From Rhodococcus erythropolis NBRC 15567 (GTDB lineage Bacteria > Actinomycetota > Actinomycetes > Mycobacteriales > Mycobacteriaceae): DNA of 64,000 bases. Location: contig NZ_BCRM01000004.1 in NCBI RefSeq assembly GCF_001552595.1, positions 20,745 to 84,744 of the forward strand. Reading direction: 5' to 3'. Shown here piece after piece: positions 1-10,538 of the stretch (position 1 is its first letter; every line of letters begins with the position of its first letter). Under the pieces are notes generated by a model. It saw only the letters and a list, made by a program, of their open reading frames with translations, made no database searches and was not told the DNA's origin. The translations under genes were made by a program, and so were the position numbers.

Positions 1-314
1 CAGAGGCCGCAGCCGATGCACCGCAGGTAGTTGATCTGATACACCTGCCCGTAGCGCTCTCCGGGGGAGAACCGTTCTTCTTCGGTGTTGTCAGCACCCT
101 CGACATAGATCGCGTCGGCGGGGCAGGCCCAGGCACACAGTTCGCAACCGATGCACTTCTCGAGTCCGTCCGCATACCGGTTGAGTTGATGGCGACCGTG
201 GTATCCGGGCGCGGTGGGGCGCTTCTCCTCCGGATAGAACTCGGTCTCGGGTTTCTTGAACATGGTCGAGAGCGTCACTCCGAAACCCGCGATAGGTCCG
301 AGGAATTCAGGCAT
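1..314 (-). CDS. nuoI: NADH-quinone oxidoreductase subunit I (partial, 3' end outside window)
   Basis: Iron-sulfur subunit of respiratory complex I that carries electrons through two 4Fe-4S clusters toward the quinone site. The visible 104 residues begin [12 protein letters not shown] and contain the first ferredoxin motif [12 protein letters not shown] and the start of the second (RCIGCGL) at the window edge. The ATG at 314 lies inside the end of nuoH, an 8-base overlap that suggests translational coupling. The C-terminal part, and any nuoJ-N genes, lie beyond base 1. Confidence 0.96.
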   Translation of the reverse strand, partial: MPEFLGPIAGFGVTLSTMFKKPETEFYPEEKRPTAPGYHGRHQLNRYADGLEKCIGCELCAWACPADAIYVEGADNTEEERFSPGERYGQVYQINYLRCIGCGL

Positions 315-1662
315 GGGAGTCCTCCGATGTGTCGGAAACATCTGTGCGTCGCGGCGGTGGCACGTTCTGACCAGGCAGTGTTTGACCAGGCAGTTTTTGA
401 CCAGGCAGTTTTTGACCAGGCAGCGGTGGAACCGGGAAGCCGCCCGACATTGCATCGAAAGGCAAGGTCCCCGAAGCGGTGACCAACGCGGCAGTTCGGC
501 GTCGGCCGCGGTAAGTCCCGGCCAACACGATCAGGAGCGCAGCTCCGAGAACCAGTGCGACGCAGAGAAGTACGACCCAGGTGTTGTAGCCCTCGTTGCG
601 GAACGCACGAACGGTCGCGATCACCATCACCCATACCAAAGCTGCTGGGATCAAAACCTTCCAGCCGAGATTCATGAACTGGTCGTAGCGCAATCGAGGA
701 AGCGTGCTGCGCAACCAGATGAAGACGAAGAGGAAGCCCCACACTTTCGCGACAAACCACAGCACCGGCCACCAACCGGAATTGGCGCCGTCCCAAAGAT
801 TGAACGGGAACGGTGCGTGCCACCCGCCCAGAAACAGCGTGGTGGCCAGAGCGGACACCGTCACCATGTTCACGTACTCGGCCAGCATGAACATCGCGAA
901 CTTGAGGGAGGAGTACTCGGTGTGGAACCCACCTACCAGCTCACCCTCGGCCTCGGGAAGGTCGAAGGGAGCCCTGTTGGTTTCGCCGACCATGGCTGTC
1001 ACGTAGATCAGGAAGGACGGCAGGAGGAGAAAGACGTACCAGGCTCCCTGTTGGGCGTCGACGATGCCGGACGTGGACATCGTGCCGGCGTAGAGGAAAA
1101 CGGCAGCGAAAGACAGGCCCATCGCTACCTCGTACGAGATGACCTGAGCGGTCGATCGAAGTGCGCCCAGTAGGGGATACGTCGATCCCGAAGACCAGCC
1201 GGCAAGGACGATCCCGTACACACCGATAGAAGTGACGGCCAGGATGTACAGAACGCCGACCGGTAGATCGGTCAGTTGCAGGGGTGACCGGGTTCCGAAA
1301 ATCGACACCTGTGGACCGAACGGGATGACAGCAAACGCCATGAAGGCGGGCACGACCGCGATGACGGGCGCGAGGAGGTAAATCGGTTTGTCGGCGCCGG
1401 TCGGTGTGATGCCCTCCTTGAGGGCGAGCTTGATTCCGTCAGCGAGGCTCTGGAGCATTCCACGGGGGCCGACGCGGTTCGGTCCGACACGCATCTGCAT
1501 GCGTGCCATGACCTTTCGTTCCGCGTAGATCGCCACCAGCGGGGTGAGTACGAGGAACACGAAGATTGCGAGAGCCTTGCCGATCACCAACCACCACGGG
1601 TCGTGCCCGAACGCCGACAGGTCGACCGGAGCTGCGACCGTCCCGTACTCGTGGGTGTTCAT
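307..1662 (-). CDS. nuoH: NADH-quinone oxidoreductase subunit H
   Basis: Membrane subunit of complex I that helps form the quinone chamber. The 451-residue protein has about eight to nine hydrophobic segments and the conserved acidic loop [23 protein letters not shown] at 1662 overlaps the nuoG stop by four bases (ATGA). The oddity is the C-terminus: after the last membrane segment there is a roughly 40-residue hydrophilic tail with four LPGQ(K/T/N) pentapeptides (about residues 414-433), encoded by a 15-bp tandem repeat. The complex I core does not need this tail, and it probably faces the cytoplasm next to the peripheral arm. Confidence 0.97.
   Translation of the reverse strand: MNTHEYGTVAAPVDLSAFGHDPWWLVIGKALAIFVFLVLTPLVAIYAERKVMARMQMRVGPNRVGPRGMLQSLADGIKLALKEGITPTGADKPIYLLAPVIAVVPAFMAFAVIPFGPQVSIFGTRSPLQLTDLPVGVLYILAVTSIGVYGIVLAGWSSGSTYPLLGALRSTAQVISYEVAMGLSFAAVFLYAGTMSTSGIVDAQQGAWYVFLLLPSFLIYVTAMVGETNRAPFDLPEAEGELVGGFHTEYSSLKFAMFMLAEYVNMVTVSALATTLFLGGWHAPFPFNLWDGANSGWWPVLWFVAKVWGFLFVFIWLRSTLPRLRYDQFMNLGWKVLIPAALVWVMVIATVRAFRNEGYNTWVVLLCVALVLGAALLIVLAGTYRGRRRTAALVTASGTLPFDAMSGGFPVPPLPGQKLPGQKLPGQTLPGQNVPPPRRTDVSDTSEDSHA
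368..427. repeat. 15-bp tandem repeat, four copies, in the 3' end of nuoH
   Basis: Four head-to-tail copies of TGACCAGGCAGTNTT on the plus strand (368-382, 383-397, 398-412, 413-427). The two middle copies are identical, the first differs at one base, and the last diverges over its final bases. Read on the minus strand it encodes repeated LPGQ units. Because the unit is a multiple of three, copy-number change would keep the frame of nuoH. Confidence 0.93.
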
Positions 1663-4076
1663 TGCGCTCCCGCCTTCGCAATCTTCACCACGGACCCCGC
1701 GGTGACGCAGAGCGTTTCGTAGATCGTGCTACCCGGTGAATTGAGCGGGAGCCAGACTGTTCGAGGCGGGAGGTCGGTGATCTCCAACGGTAATGTGATG
1801 GAACCGGATTCAGTCGACACCGCAACGTGATCGCCGTTGTCGGCGCCGATCTCGGCAGCGGTCTCGGCCGACAAACGCACGAGCGACGGCCGTGCCGTAC
1901 CCGCCAGGTTGGGCTCGCCGTCTTGCAATCGGCCGTTGTCGAGCAACATTCGCCAACTCGACAACACTGCCTCGCCCAGTGCCGGTGTGGGCATGGTGCC
2001 TGACGGGACCTGAGGCGAGGTGGGGCGCGATCCGGACCAAGCGCCGAGGCGGTGTATCTCCGAGCGTGCGGAATCTGCGTCGGGTAGGCCCAGATCGATG
2101 CCCATCTCGGCTGCGATCGCGTGGAGAACGCGCTGATCCGGCATTACTCCTGTCGTTCTCAACGCGGTGTCGAACACGCGCTCGCGGCCTTCCCAGTCGA
2201 GGAAGGTTCCGGGCTTCTCGGCGACCGGTGCCACCGGGAAGACGACGTCGGCGAGTTCGGTGACTCCGCTGTGACGGATCTCCAAACTCACAACGAACCC
2301 TGCGGCTTCGATCGCGGCCCTTGCCCTCGCCGGGTTCGGGAGATCACTCAACTCGACGCCGCCGACAAGAAGCGCAGCAGTCGTCTGCCCCGGATCCAGC
2401 AGACTCGCGGCGTCGCGACCGTCGGATGCCGGGATGGAGGCCCCCCACACTGATTCCACCTCCTGACGTGCTGCCGGGTCCGCAACGGGGCGTCCGCCGG
2501 GAAGCAATCCCGGTAGCGCGCCGGCCTCGACGGCGCCGCGATCACCAGCGCGGCGTGGTACCCAGGCCAAAGAAGCTCCCGTCGATTCGGCGAGTCGCAG
2601 CGCCGCGGCGAAGCCGCCTGCTACCGCACTCAGTCGCTCACCCAGCAGGATCACAGCACCGGGCTGCCGGAGGAGCTGACCCTCCTCACTGCCGGGGTGG
2701 GACAACGAATCCATCAGAGCTGCTTCACTTCCGGGAACGGTCCGAAGTAGACCACCGCCCATCTTCTGCAGGCCGCGCGTAGCGAATGGCGCGCTGGAGA
2801 GCACCGTCGTCTTTCCGAAACGTGCGGCCTTGCGCAGTCGCAGGAAGATGATCGGTGACTCCTCCTCGGGCTCGAGAGCTACCAGCAACGCGGTCGGGGC
2901 AGATTCGAGGTCCTGGTAAGTCACCGACCCTTCAAGTGTGCGGCCCGCGACGTGAGCTGAGAGGAAATCTTCCTCTTCGGCTGAGTGAGCGCGGATTCGG
3001 AAATCGATGTTGTTGGTAGCGAGAGCAACTCGCGCGAACTTACCGTAGGCGTAGGCGTCCTCCAAGGTAGAGCGTCCGCCGACGAGTACGGCTGCGTCAC
3101 CGCGGGCGTGCGCGAAGGATCGCGCAACGAGGTCGAGTGCCATGGGCCACGACGCCGGAATCAATTCGCCGTCAGCGTTGCGGATCAGGGGAGTGGTGAT
3201 CCGATCACCTTGGGTCGTGTACGTGAAAGCGAAGCGCCCCTTGTCGCAGTTCCATTCCTCGTTGACGTCGGGGTCGTCCCCGGCGAGACGACGGAGAACC
3301 TTTCCGCGACGGTGGTCGGTGCGCTGAGCACATCCGTCGGCGCAGTGTTCACACACGCTGGGGCTGGACACCAGATCGAACGGTCGCGCCCGGAATCGGT
3401 ATGCCGTACTGGTGAGCGCGCCGACCGGGCAAACCTGGATCGTGTTGCCCGAGAAGTAGGACTCGAAGGGCTCGTTGGCGTAGATCCCGACCTGTTGAAG
3501 CGCGCCGCGCTCGAGGAGATCGATGAACGGGTCGCCGGCGATCTGACTCGAGAATCGCGTGCACCTGGCGCAGAGGACACAACGCTCGCGGTCGAGGAGG
3601 ATCTCGGACGAGAGGGGGATGGGCTTGGGGTAGGTCCTTTTCTCCTCACCGAACCGGGATTCGGTGCGACCGGTCGACATCGCCTGGTTCTGGAGCGGGC
3701 ACTCGCCGCCCTTGTCGCACACGGGGCAGTCCAGAGGGTGGTTGATGAGCAGGAGTTCCATCACCCCGCGTTGCGCCTTCTCGGCCACAGGCGACGTGAG
3801 CTGTGTGGTGACGACCATTCCGTCCGCAACCGGTGTCGTGCAGGACGCCACCGGCTTGCGTTGACCTTCGACTTCCACGATGCACTGGCGGCAAGCACCG
3901 ACCGGGTCCAGTAGAGGATGATCGCAGAACCGCGGAATCTGGGTGCCGATCATCTCCGCAGCGCGAATGATCAACGTGCCCTTGGGGACCTGGAGTTCCC
4001 GGCCGTCGATGGTGAGGGTGACGAGATCAATCGGCGGTGCCGCATCGGTTCCAGTGGTGGCGTCGGCTGCAGTCAT
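1659..4076 (-). CDS. nuoG: NADH-quinone oxidoreductase subunit G
   Basis: Large iron-sulfur subunit of the peripheral arm of complex I. From the chosen ATG (4076) the product is 805 residues. An N-terminal 2Fe-2S ferredoxin domain has cysteines near residues 51, 62, 65 and 79. It is followed by the His/Cys ligands of N5 (H113, C117, C120, C126), a CVLCARC cluster motif and a CEHCADGC motif leading into a molybdopterin-oxidoreductase-like domain. An upstream extension of the frame to 4127 lies within nuoF and is unlikely, because ATG 4076 overlaps the nuoF stop as ATGA, as at most junctions in this operon. Confidence 0.96.
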   Translation of the reverse strand: MTAADATTGTDAAPPIDLVTLTIDGRELQVPKGTLIIRAAEMIGTQIPRFCDHPLLDPVGACRQCIVEVEGQRKPVASCTTPVADGMVVTTQLTSPVAEKAQRGVMELLLINHPLDCPVCDKGGECPLQNQAMSTGRTESRFGEEKRTYPKPIPLSSEILLDRERCVLCARCTRFSSQIAGDPFIDLLERGALQQVGIYANEPFESYFSGNTIQVCPVGALTSTAYRFRARPFDLVSSPSVCEHCADGCAQRTDHRRGKVLRRLAGDDPDVNEEWNCDKGRFAFTYTTQGDRITTPLIRNADGELIPASWPMALDLVARSFAHARGDAAVLVGGRSTLEDAYAYGKFARVALATNNIDFRIRAHSAEEEDFLSAHVAGRTLEGSVTYQDLESAPTALLVALEPEEESPIIFLRLRKAARFGKTTVLSSAPFATRGLQKMGGGLLRTVPGSEAALMDSLSHPGSEEGQLLRQPGAVILLGERLSAVAGGFAAALRLAESTGASLAWVPRRAGDRGAVEAGALPGLLPGGRPVADPAARQEVESVWGASIPASDGRDAASLLDPGQTTAALLVGGVELSDLPNPARARAAIEAAGFVVSLEIRHSGVTELADVVFPVAPVAEKPGTFLDWEGRERVFDTALRTTGVMPDQRVLHAIAAEMGIDLGLPDADSARSEIHRLGAWSGSRPTSPQVPSGTMPTPALGEAVLSSWRMLLDNGRLQDGEPNLAGTARPSLVRLSAETAAEIGADNGDHVAVSTESGSITLPLEITDLPPRTVWLPLNSPGSTIYETLCVTAGSVVKIAKAGAQ

Positions 4077-5392
4077 GAGACGAACGCTCCTGTCGCGAGA
4101 ACGGACCGGTGAGGATCGAACGGGCATCCGTTCCCGTCGAAATGCGCTACGTATTCCTCGCGGAAGTACTTCAAGGAAGACATGATCGGGCTGGTCGCTC
4201 CATCACCCAACGCGCAGAAGGACTTTCCGAGGATCGTGTCCGAGATATCGAGAAGTTTGGTGAGATCGGCCTCGGTTCCTGTTCCCCCTTCGAGCCGACG
4301 CAGGATCTGCACCAGCCAGTACGTGCCCTCGCGGCACGGCGTGCATTTACCGCAGGATTCGTGAGCGTAGAACTCGGTCCATCGCAACACCGCACGCACG
4401 ATGCAGGTTGTCTCGTCGAATATCTGCAAGGCCTTGGTACCGAGCATGGATCCCGCGGCGCCGACGCCTTCGTAGTCGAGTGGGACATCGAGATGTTCGT
4501 CGGTGAAGATCGGTGTCGAGGATCCGCCGGGAGTCCAGAATTTGAGGGTGTGTCCAGCGCGGACCCCGCCTGCGTATTCGAGCAGCTCGCGCAAGGTGAT
4601 CCCGAGTTCAGCCTCGTACTGGCCGGGGGTGGTGACATGACCCGAGAGCGAATACAGCGTGAATCCCGGTGACTTCTCACTTCCCATCGACCGGAACCAC
4701 TCCGGGCCGCCCAGGACGATCGACGGAACACTCGCGATGGACTCGACGTTGTTGACGACGGTCGGGCAGGCATAGAGACCGGCGACAGCGGGGAACGGCG
4801 GCCGCAGTCGAGGCTGACCGCGTCGTCCCTCCAACGAATCGAGGAGGGCCGTCTCTTCCCCACAGATATAGGCGCCGGCTCCGGCATGGACGACGAGATC
4901 CAGATCGAAACCCGAACCGAGGACGTTGCGGCCCAGATATCCGGCCGCGTAAGCCTCGGCGACAGCGGTCTGCAGGCGTCGCAGAACCGGGACAACCTCA
5001 CCTCTGACGTAGATGAACGCCTTCGCTGCTCGAATTGCGTACGCCGCGATGATCACTCCCTCCACCAACGTGTGTGGGGTCGCCATCATCAACGGCATGT
5101 CCTTGCATGTGCCCGGTTCGGACTCGTCGGCATTGACGACGAGGTAGTGAGGCTTGCCGTCTCCTGGCTTGTCTTCGGAGACCTGGGGGATGAAGCTCCA
5201 CTTGAGGCCTGTCGGGAAGCCCGCGCCGCCACGTCCGCGCAGGCCCGCGTCCTTGACGGTTTCGATCACGGCGTCGGGGGGCGTGGCCAGCGCTTTGCGC
5301 AGCGCCTGGTAGCCGTCGCGGCGAAGGTAGCTGTCGAGGGTCCATGAATTCGGTTGATCCCAGTATCGACTCAGGACGGGGGCGAGTGTCAT
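4073..5392 (-). CDS. nuoF: NADH-quinone oxidoreductase subunit F
   Basis: NADH-binding, FMN-containing subunit through which electrons enter complex I. It has 439 residues from ATG 5392. The glycine-rich nucleotide motif [10 protein letters not shown] is near residues 53-62. The FMN/NADH region [13 protein letters not shown] and the N3 cluster motif [13 protein letters not shown] are both present. The start follows the nuoE stop by one base (TGACATG). The open frame runs upstream to 5581, but that part lies inside nuoE and has no family resemblance. Confidence 0.96.
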   Translation of the reverse strand: MTLAPVLSRYWDQPNSWTLDSYLRRDGYQALRKALATPPDAVIETVKDAGLRGRGGAGFPTGLKWSFIPQVSEDKPGDGKPHYLVVNADESEPGTCKDMPLMMATPHTLVEGVIIAAYAIRAAKAFIYVRGEVVPVLRRLQTAVAEAYAAGYLGRNVLGSGFDLDLVVHAGAGAYICGEETALLDSLEGRRGQPRLRPPFPAVAGLYACPTVVNNVESIASVPSIVLGGPEWFRSMGSEKSPGFTLYSLSGHVTTPGQYEAELGITLRELLEYAGGVRAGHTLKFWTPGGSSTPIFTDEHLDVPLDYEGVGAAGSMLGTKALQIFDETTCIVRAVLRWTEFYAHESCGKCTPCREGTYWLVQILRRLEGGTGTEADLTKLLDISDTILGKSFCALGDGATSPIMSSLKYFREEYVAHFDGNGCPFDPHRSVLATGAFVS

Positions 5393-5393
5393 G

Positions 5394-6218
5394 TCACTTC
5401 CCTTCGCCGGGAGCGTCGGCCGCGGAAGCCGAGCCGGGTGGATTGTCGTCGAGAGATCGGCTGATACGTAGTCCGGCAAGAGTTGCATCGCCGACGGTCT
5501 GCGCTTCGGCTGCCTCGATTCGCGTATCCGGAAAACCAGCCAGAGTGCGCGCAGTCTGCCGGAACGAGCACAGCGTGGCACCGCGATCGGGTGTCACGCG
5601 CTCTCCGGCGCGGAGCGCATCGACGAGTGAGCGCGCCGATTCCGGGGTCTGATTGTCGAAGAACTCCCAGTTGATCATCATGACGGGGGCGTAGTCGCAC
5701 GCCGCATTGCACTCGATGTGTTCGAGGGTGATCTTACCGTCGGACGTCGAGATGGAGTGTCCACCTTCATCTCTGGAGCCTGTCGAGCCCAGGTGCTCTT
5801 CGAGTGCCGCGAGGATGTCGTCGCCGCCCATGATCGCGCACAGCGTGTTGGTGCAGACTCCGACCAGATACTCACCCGTCGGCCCCCGGCGATACATGGA
5901 GTAGAAGGTGGAAACTGCGGCGACCTCGGCGCCCGTCAAACCCAGCTTGGCACTGCAGAAATCGATCCCGGCCGGGGTGATGTACCCGTCCTCGGATTGC
6001 ACGAGATGAAGGAGCGGCAAGAGGGCGGATCGACTGGTGGTCGCGGCGGCGTCAGGCTCACGGTAGCGAGCGATGACGGTTTCGGCGTCGGCGTCGAGTC
6101 GGGCGAGTACGTCGGGTGGATAGCTCGATCGTGCGCCGGGGCGTACCAATTGCGTGGGCTCCTCCGGGCGCGGCCCGAGTTCGATGAACACGCGTGACGA
6201 GCTGTTCGGGCCGGTCAT
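5394..6218 (-). CDS. nuoE: NADH-quinone oxidoreductase subunit E
   Basis: Thioredoxin-fold 2Fe-2S subunit (cluster N1a) of complex I, paired with NuoF. The 274-residue product carries cysteine pairs in [12 protein letters not shown] and [10 protein letters not shown], the expected ligand spacing. It is longer than enterobacterial NuoE, with an acidic and polar tail of about 60 residues. The start at 6218 overlaps the nuoD stop as ATGA. Confidence 0.95.
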   Translation of the reverse strand: MTGPNSSSRVFIELGPRPEEPTQLVRPGARSSYPPDVLARLDADAETVIARYREPDAAATTSRSALLPLLHLVQSEDGYITPAGIDFCSAKLGLTGAEVAAVSTFYSMYRRGPTGEYLVGVCTNTLCAIMGGDDILAALEEHLGSTGSRDEGGHSISTSDGKITLEHIECNAACDYAPVMMINWEFFDNQTPESARSLVDALRAGERVTPDRGATLCSFRQTARTLAGFPDTRIEAAEAQTVGDATLAGLRISRSLDDNPPGSASAADAPGEGK

Positions 6219-7546
6219 CGGTCCACTCCGCCCATGACGGGATCGATACTGGCAACCGAAGCGATCACGTCGGACACCATGCCTCCCTCACACATCGCGG
6301 CTACTGCCTGAAGGTTGGTGAACGACGGGTCCCGGAAATGGACGCGGTACGGCCGGGTTCCCCCGTCGCTGACCATGTGCACCCCCAGTTCGCCACGCGG
6401 AGACTCGACGGCGACGTACACCTGACCTGGCGGCACGCGGATACCCTCGGTGACCAGTTTGAAATGGTGAATCAGACCTTCCATGGAGGACTCCATGATC
6501 TTGGCGATGTGCTTCTGCGAGTTGCCGAGGCCATCCGGTCCCACAGCGAGATCGGCAGGCCAGGCGATCTTCTTGTCGTCCACCATGACCGGGCCCGGTT
6601 GTAGCTTGTCGAGGCACTGCTCCACGATCTTGAGGGACTCCTTCATCTCCTCGACGCGGATGACGTACCTTCCGTAGCAATCGGATCCGTCGTGTGTCAC
6701 TACGTCGAACTCGTAGTTCTCGTAGCCGCAGTACGGCTGCGCTCGACGCTGATCGTGGGGGAGACCTGTGGCGCGAAGGACCGGCCCCGTCACCCCGAGC
6801 GCCATACAGCCGGTGAGATCGAGATATCCGATTCCCTGGGTACGTGCTTTCCAGATGGAGTTGTCGCTGAGCATCAGTTCGACGTCACGTAACCGTTTCG
6901 GTAGGACCTTCAGCAATTCCCGAACCTTCGCGACCGACCCGTCGGGTAGATCCTGAGCGAGACCACCAGGCCTGATGTAGGCGTGATTCATCCGCAGTCC
7001 GGTGATCGTCTCGAACACGTCCAGAATCAATTCGCGTTCGCGGAATCCGAACAGCATCGCCGTCACGGCGCCCAGTTCCATTCCGCCGGTCGCCAGGGCC
7101 ACGAGATGTGAGGAGATCCGATTAAGTTCCATCATCATCACGCGAATGACGGTGGCTCGCTCGGGAATGTCGTCGGTGATGTCGAGAAGTTTCTCGACTC
7201 CGAGGCAGTACGCGGTTTCGTTGAAGAACGGTGACAGGTAGTCCATTCGAGTAACGAAAGTGACACCCTGCGTCCAGTTCCGGAATTCGAGATTCTTCTC
7301 GATTCCGGTGTGCAGGTAGCCGATTCCACATCGAGCTTCCACGACCGTCTCACCCTCGATCTCGAGAATGAGGCGCAAGACCCCGTGAGTGGACGGATGC
7401 TGTGGGCCCATGTTGACCACGATCCGTTCCGCCTCGCCGGTTCGCTGGCGGGCGGCCGCGGTGACGATGTCGTCCCAGTCCTGACCCGATGCCGTGACGA
7501 CGGTTTCCGTCGTGGCACCGGAGTTGCTTCCTGTCGTCTCGTTCAT
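6215..7546 (-). CDS. nuoD: NADH-quinone oxidoreductase subunit D
   Basis: 49-kDa-type subunit that forms the quinone site together with NuoB and NuoH. The 443 residues contain the family signature [15 protein letters not shown] near the N-terminus and end in MGGVDR, as typical full-length members do. The start codon shares one base with the nuoC stop (TGATG). Work on the M. tuberculosis homologue of the upstream receiver protein points to a link with this subunit; whether that holds here is unknown. Confidence 0.96.
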   Translation of the reverse strand: MNETTGSNSGATTETVVTASGQDWDDIVTAAARQRTGEAERIVVNMGPQHPSTHGVLRLILEIEGETVVEARCGIGYLHTGIEKNLEFRNWTQGVTFVTRMDYLSPFFNETAYCLGVEKLLDITDDIPERATVIRVMMMELNRISSHLVALATGGMELGAVTAMLFGFRERELILDVFETITGLRMNHAYIRPGGLAQDLPDGSVAKVRELLKVLPKRLRDVELMLSDNSIWKARTQGIGYLDLTGCMALGVTGPVLRATGLPHDQRRAQPYCGYENYEFDVVTHDGSDCYGRYVIRVEEMKESLKIVEQCLDKLQPGPVMVDDKKIAWPADLAVGPDGLGNSQKHIAKIMESSMEGLIHHFKLVTEGIRVPPGQVYVAVESPRGELGVHMVSDGGTRPYRVHFRDPSFTNLQAVAAMCEGGMVSDVIASVASIDPVMGGVDR

Positions 7547-8208
7547 CAGTTGTACGACCTACGCTCGTCGGGAGGCGGAGTCTGGGCGCCCTTGTACTCG
7601 ACCGGGATACCGCCGAGCGGATAGTCCTTCCGCTGGGGGTGGCCTTTCCAGTCGTCGGGCATCTCGATGCGGGTCAGGGCCGGATGACCGTCGAAGACGA
7701 TCCCGAAGAAGTCGTACGTCTCGCGTTCATGCCAGTCATTGGTCGGGTAGATCCCGACGATCGACGGAATATGCGGATCGGAATCCGGCACAGATACTTC
7801 CAGCCTGATTCGGCGGTTGTGCGTAATCGAGGCAAGTGGATACACGGCGTGCAGTTCACGACCGGTGTCCTGCGGGTAGTGCACTCCGTCGACACCCAGG
7901 CAGAGCTCGAAGCGAAGGTCCGGTTCGTCGCGCAGTCTTCGCGCAACCTGCGGCAAGTGGGAGCGTTCGACGTGCAGCGTCATCTCGTCTCGAAAGATCA
8001 CCACACGCTCGACTGCAGCGGTGAAAGTGCCACCCGCGCTGCTCAATGCCGCGTCCAACGAATCCGCGACTGCATCGAAATAACCGCCGAAGGGTCGAGA
8101 AGCCTTGTCCTCTAGAGAGATCGGAGGGGCAAGCCTGCTGTAGCCCGAGGTGTCGCCAGTGCCGCGGACCCCGAACATCCCTCTCGCGCCGGTGTTACCC
8201 GAGGTCAT
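7546..8208 (-). CDS. nuoC: NADH-quinone oxidoreductase subunit C
   Basis: 30-kDa-type subunit of the peripheral arm. The product is 220 residues from ATG 8208. The C-terminal half holds the family signature [16 protein letters not shown] and the motif RKDYPLGG. The first 40 or so residues are glycine-rich and low in complexity. ATG 8208 forms ATGA with the nuoB stop. The frame stays open to 8676, but the extension is a shadow of nuoB. Confidence 0.95.
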   Translation of the reverse strand: MTSGNTGARGMFGVRGTGDTSGYSRLAPPISLEDKASRPFGGYFDAVADSLDAALSSAGGTFTAAVERVVIFRDEMTLHVERSHLPQVARRLRDEPDLRFELCLGVDGVHYPQDTGRELHAVYPLASITHNRRIRLEVSVPDSDPHIPSIVGIYPTNDWHERETYDFFGIVFDGHPALTRIEMPDDWKGHPQRKDYPLGGIPVEYKGAQTPPPDERRSYN

Positions 8209-8759
8209 CGCAGCAGCCCCTTCATGTCGATGGTGGGGGTGGATGCCAGTGCGGCGCGCTCGGCTGCCGCGCGTGCCTCTTCGCGGTTCACGCCGAGGGG
8301 CATTTCCTGGATCTTTCGGTGCAGTTCGATGATCGCGTTCAGGAGCATCTCCGGCCGCGGCGGACAGCCGGGCAAGTAGATGTCGACCGGCACGATGTGG
8401 TCGACGCCCTGAACCACTGCGTAGTTGTTGAACATTCCGCCGGACGACGCGCATACACCCATGGCCAGAACCCATTTCGGCTCGGCCATCTGGTCGTAGA
8501 CCTGACGAAGTACCGGGCCCATCTTTTGACTGACCCGCCCGGCCACGATCAGAAGGTCTGCCTGTCGCGGCGACGCGCGGAATGCCTCCATACCGAACCG
8601 CGCCAGGTCGAAGCGACCCGACGTGGTTGCCATCATCTCGATGGCGCAACACGCGAGCCCGAAGGTGGCAGGCCACAGTGATCCTTTGCGGGCATAACCT
8701 GCCAGGCCCTCGACCGTGGTCAGTAGAAATCCGCTGGGGAGCTTTTCTTCGAGACCCAT
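8205..8759 (-). CDS. nuoB: NADH-quinone oxidoreductase subunit B
   Basis: Carries cluster N2, the electron donor to quinone. In the 184 residues the tandem cysteines C37-C38 (LACCAIEMM) and the later cysteines in [13 protein letters not shown] and [10 protein letters not shown] provide the four ligands. The start is ATG 8759, about 80 bases after nuoA. Confidence 0.96.
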   Translation of the reverse strand: MGLEEKLPSGFLLTTVEGLAGYARKGSLWPATFGLACCAIEMMATTSGRFDLARFGMEAFRASPRQADLLIVAGRVSQKMGPVLRQVYDQMAEPKWVLAMGVCASSGGMFNNYAVVQGVDHIVPVDIYLPGCPPRPEMLLNAIIELHRKIQEMPLGVNREEARAAAERAALASTPTIDMKGLLR

Positions 8760-8839
8760 ATCCGACTCTTTTCAGTCGTAACAGCTGCGGTGTGACCGGT
8801 TTTGTCTGACTCGTGTGTGCTGTTCCTGTGTTCGCTGAG

Positions 8840-9199
8840 CTAGTCCCAACCGAGACCGCCTCGTCGCCATTCGTATGCGTATGCCACCGAGACGTTGACT
8901 ATGAAAAGGCCCATCGCCGCGAGGCCGAACAAACCGAGCGAATCGAAATGCACCGCCCACGGATAGAGGAAAACGATCTCGATGTCGAAGATGATGAACA
9001 GCATTGCCGTCAGATAGAACTTGACGGGAAACCGTCCGCCACCAGCGGTACGGGGTGCCGGTTCGATTCCGCATTCGTAGGCTTCGAGTTTCGCCCTGTT
9101 GTACCGCTTCGGGCCGACCACGGACGCGAGAACAACCGACACCACAGCGAAGGCCATCGCGATGACCCCGAGAACGAGAATGGGGATGTAAGCGTTCAT
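8840..9199 (-). CDS. nuoA: NADH-quinone oxidoreductase subunit A
   Basis: First gene of the nuo operon: a 119-residue, three-helix membrane subunit with the conserved segments YECGIEP and [15 protein letters not shown]. It is preceded by GAGGAG about 12 bases before the ATG, a usable ribosome binding site. The operon promoter should lie in 9200-9440, where three 17-bp direct repeats also sit. Confidence 0.96.
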   Translation of the reverse strand: MNAYIPILVLGVIAMAFAVVSVVLASVVGPKRYNRAKLEAYECGIEPAPRTAGGGRFPVKFYLTAMLFIIFDIEIVFLYPWAVHFDSLGLFGLAAMGLFIVNVSVAYAYEWRRGGLGWD

Positions 9200-9239
9200 C
9201 TCACCCGAACTCCTCTCCGCTGTGCGGATGTCCGCCTAG

Positions 9240-9289
9240 CCCGAAGGTGCCGTTAACCCGAAGGTGCCGTTAACCCGAAGGTGCCGTTC
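9240..9289. repeat. 17-bp direct repeats in the nuoA leader/promoter region
   Basis: Three tandem copies of CCCGAAGGTGCCGTTAA (9240-9256, 9257-9273, and 9274-9289 with a changed end), 41-90 bases upstream of nuoA. Seventeen base pairs is not a multiple of three, so this is not a coding repeat. It could lie in the 5' untranslated leader or form a repeated binding site. I could not place a confident nuo promoter relative to it. Confidence 0.9.
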
Positions 9290-9444
9290 AATTTCGATAC
9301 TGCCAGCAATTCGACACTTATGTGACCTGCGACACCCACACTAGGGGAGGCCTCCGACATTGGGTTGATTTTCGAGGTGCCGAGTTTCGCTCTCGAAAGT
9401 CCGAAGTAGTCGGCGCCGCAACGAATCACCGCTGCAACGGGTGC

Positions 9445-9867
9445 TCACCGGCTCAGTTGCCGACGCAGAAGCGCGATGACGGTGGAAGAGAGTTCCATCG
9501 GATCTATCGGCTGCGGCACTGAGGCTTCCGCTCGCGACCACGACGCCAGCCACGCATCGTCGGGTCGACCGGTCAGTACGAGGATCGGTGGACAGTCGAC
9601 GATCTCGTCCTTGAGTTGTTTCGCGACGCCCATGCCGCCCGCCGGACTCGCCTCGCCGTCGAGGATGGCGAGATCGATTCCGCCGGCATCGAGCTTGTCG
9701 ACGACGATCGGCGCGGTCGCGACCTCGACGTAGTCGATGGTGGGCATCGAAGGATGTGGGCGCTCTCCGAGAGCGAGCCGAACTTGCTCGCGGGTGTGTG
9801 CGTCGTCGCTGTAGACGAGGATGCGCACGGGTGCCATGGAGTTGGGCTCTGCGGTCTCGGCGGACAC
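9445..9867 (-). CDS. Orphan receiver-domain protein next to nuo (pseudo-receiver)
   Basis: A stand-alone CheY-like receiver of 140 residues with no output domain. The acidic pair D21-D22 (VYSDDA), the phospho-acceptor candidate D70 (AILDGEA) and the switch threonine T99 (LVLTGRP) are present. The invariant lysine of the KP motif is replaced by glutamine (SVPQPID, Q119), so phosphorylation chemistry may be impaired. A receiver in this position is conserved in mycobacteria (Rv3143 type), which suggests a role tied to complex I. GTG 9867 is chosen because a TANNNT hexamer ends seven bases upstream. An ATG at 9837 is the alternative. Confidence 0.85.
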   Translation of the reverse strand: MSAETAEPNSMAPVRILVYSDDAHTREQVRLALGERPHPSMPTIDYVEVATAPIVVDKLDAGGIDLAILDGEASPAGGMGVAKQLKDEIVDCPPILVLTGRPDDAWLASWSRAEASVPQPIDPMELSSTVIALLRRQLSR

Positions 9868-9880
9868 GCGGCCGACGTTA
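9868..9880 (-). promoter_or_regulatory. Leaderless promoter of the receiver gene
   Basis: On the minus strand TAACGT (9880-9875) is followed by seven bases and then GTG (9867), the -10-to-start spacing of leaderless actinobacterial transcripts. Confidence 0.6.
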
Positions 9881-10017
9881 CTCCGGGCGGTCCACGGCTA
9901 CCGGCGAATGTTCAACATCGGCAAGAACTTCCGAGAAATCGCAGCTGGGCTTCACGGCAAACGGTCCCTACCCGGCGATGAACGCCGAAGTAAGGGCCGC
10001 CTGAATTGCGTGTGCGC

Positions 10018-10452
10018 TCAGAAGTTTTCGACGAACTTCGTCAGGCCCTTGCTCGCTGTTTCCAGGGCCGTCTTCTGCGCCTTCTTCACCAGGAAGCCCG
10101 GCAGCGGGATCTTGGGATCGATGGTCAGTTCGAAGGTGACTTTGGTTCCACCGTCGGTGGGAGTCAAGACGTACGAGCCGTCCTGCTGGTTCTGCTGGCC
10201 GCTCGCGACGAGGGTCCAGGTCACCCTCTCGTCGCCCTCGAAGGTGTAGTCGACTACCTGCTCGTCGTTGATTCCCAGAATGGACACGGCCATGCGAACG
10301 CGATGGGGGCGACCGTCGTCGTGGGTGCTCTCGATGGTGATCTTCTTGTGCGCAGACGACCACTCCGGCAGCCGATCGACTGCAGCTACGGCCTTCATCA
10401 CCGTCGCCGGATCAGCCTTGATCTCGAATTCCTTGACGCCCGAAACGGCCAT
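10018..10452 (-). CDS. SRPBCC (polyketide cyclase/START-like) protein
   Basis: A 144-residue protein of the SRPBCC helix-grip fold, a hydrophobic-pocket family that binds lipids or other ligands. Diagnostic stretches are EFEIKADPATVMKAVAAVDRLPEWS at the N-terminus, SYVLTPTDGGTKVTFELTIDPKIPLPGFLV, and a long C-terminal helix. No catalytic residues can be assigned and the ligand is unknown. AAGGAG precedes the ATG. It is a single gene between the receiver and the ribbon-helix-helix gene. Confidence 0.8.
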   Translation of the reverse strand: MAVSGVKEFEIKADPATVMKAVAAVDRLPEWSSAHKKITIESTHDDGRPHRVRMAVSILGINDEQVVDYTFEGDERVTWTLVASGQQNQQDGSYVLTPTDGGTKVTFELTIDPKIPLPGFLVKKAQKTALETASKGLTKFVENF

Positions 10453-10538
10453 GAACGTGCTCCTTCTCGCCTTGCGGCAACGGTTCGTGATTACTGCAGT
10501 TGCGCAATTAGATCATCGGCGATCAGGGTGGCGTCGAA

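Noticed and set aside
368..427. Possible CRISPR array
   Set aside because: Units are contiguous without spacers and are in frame within nuoH.
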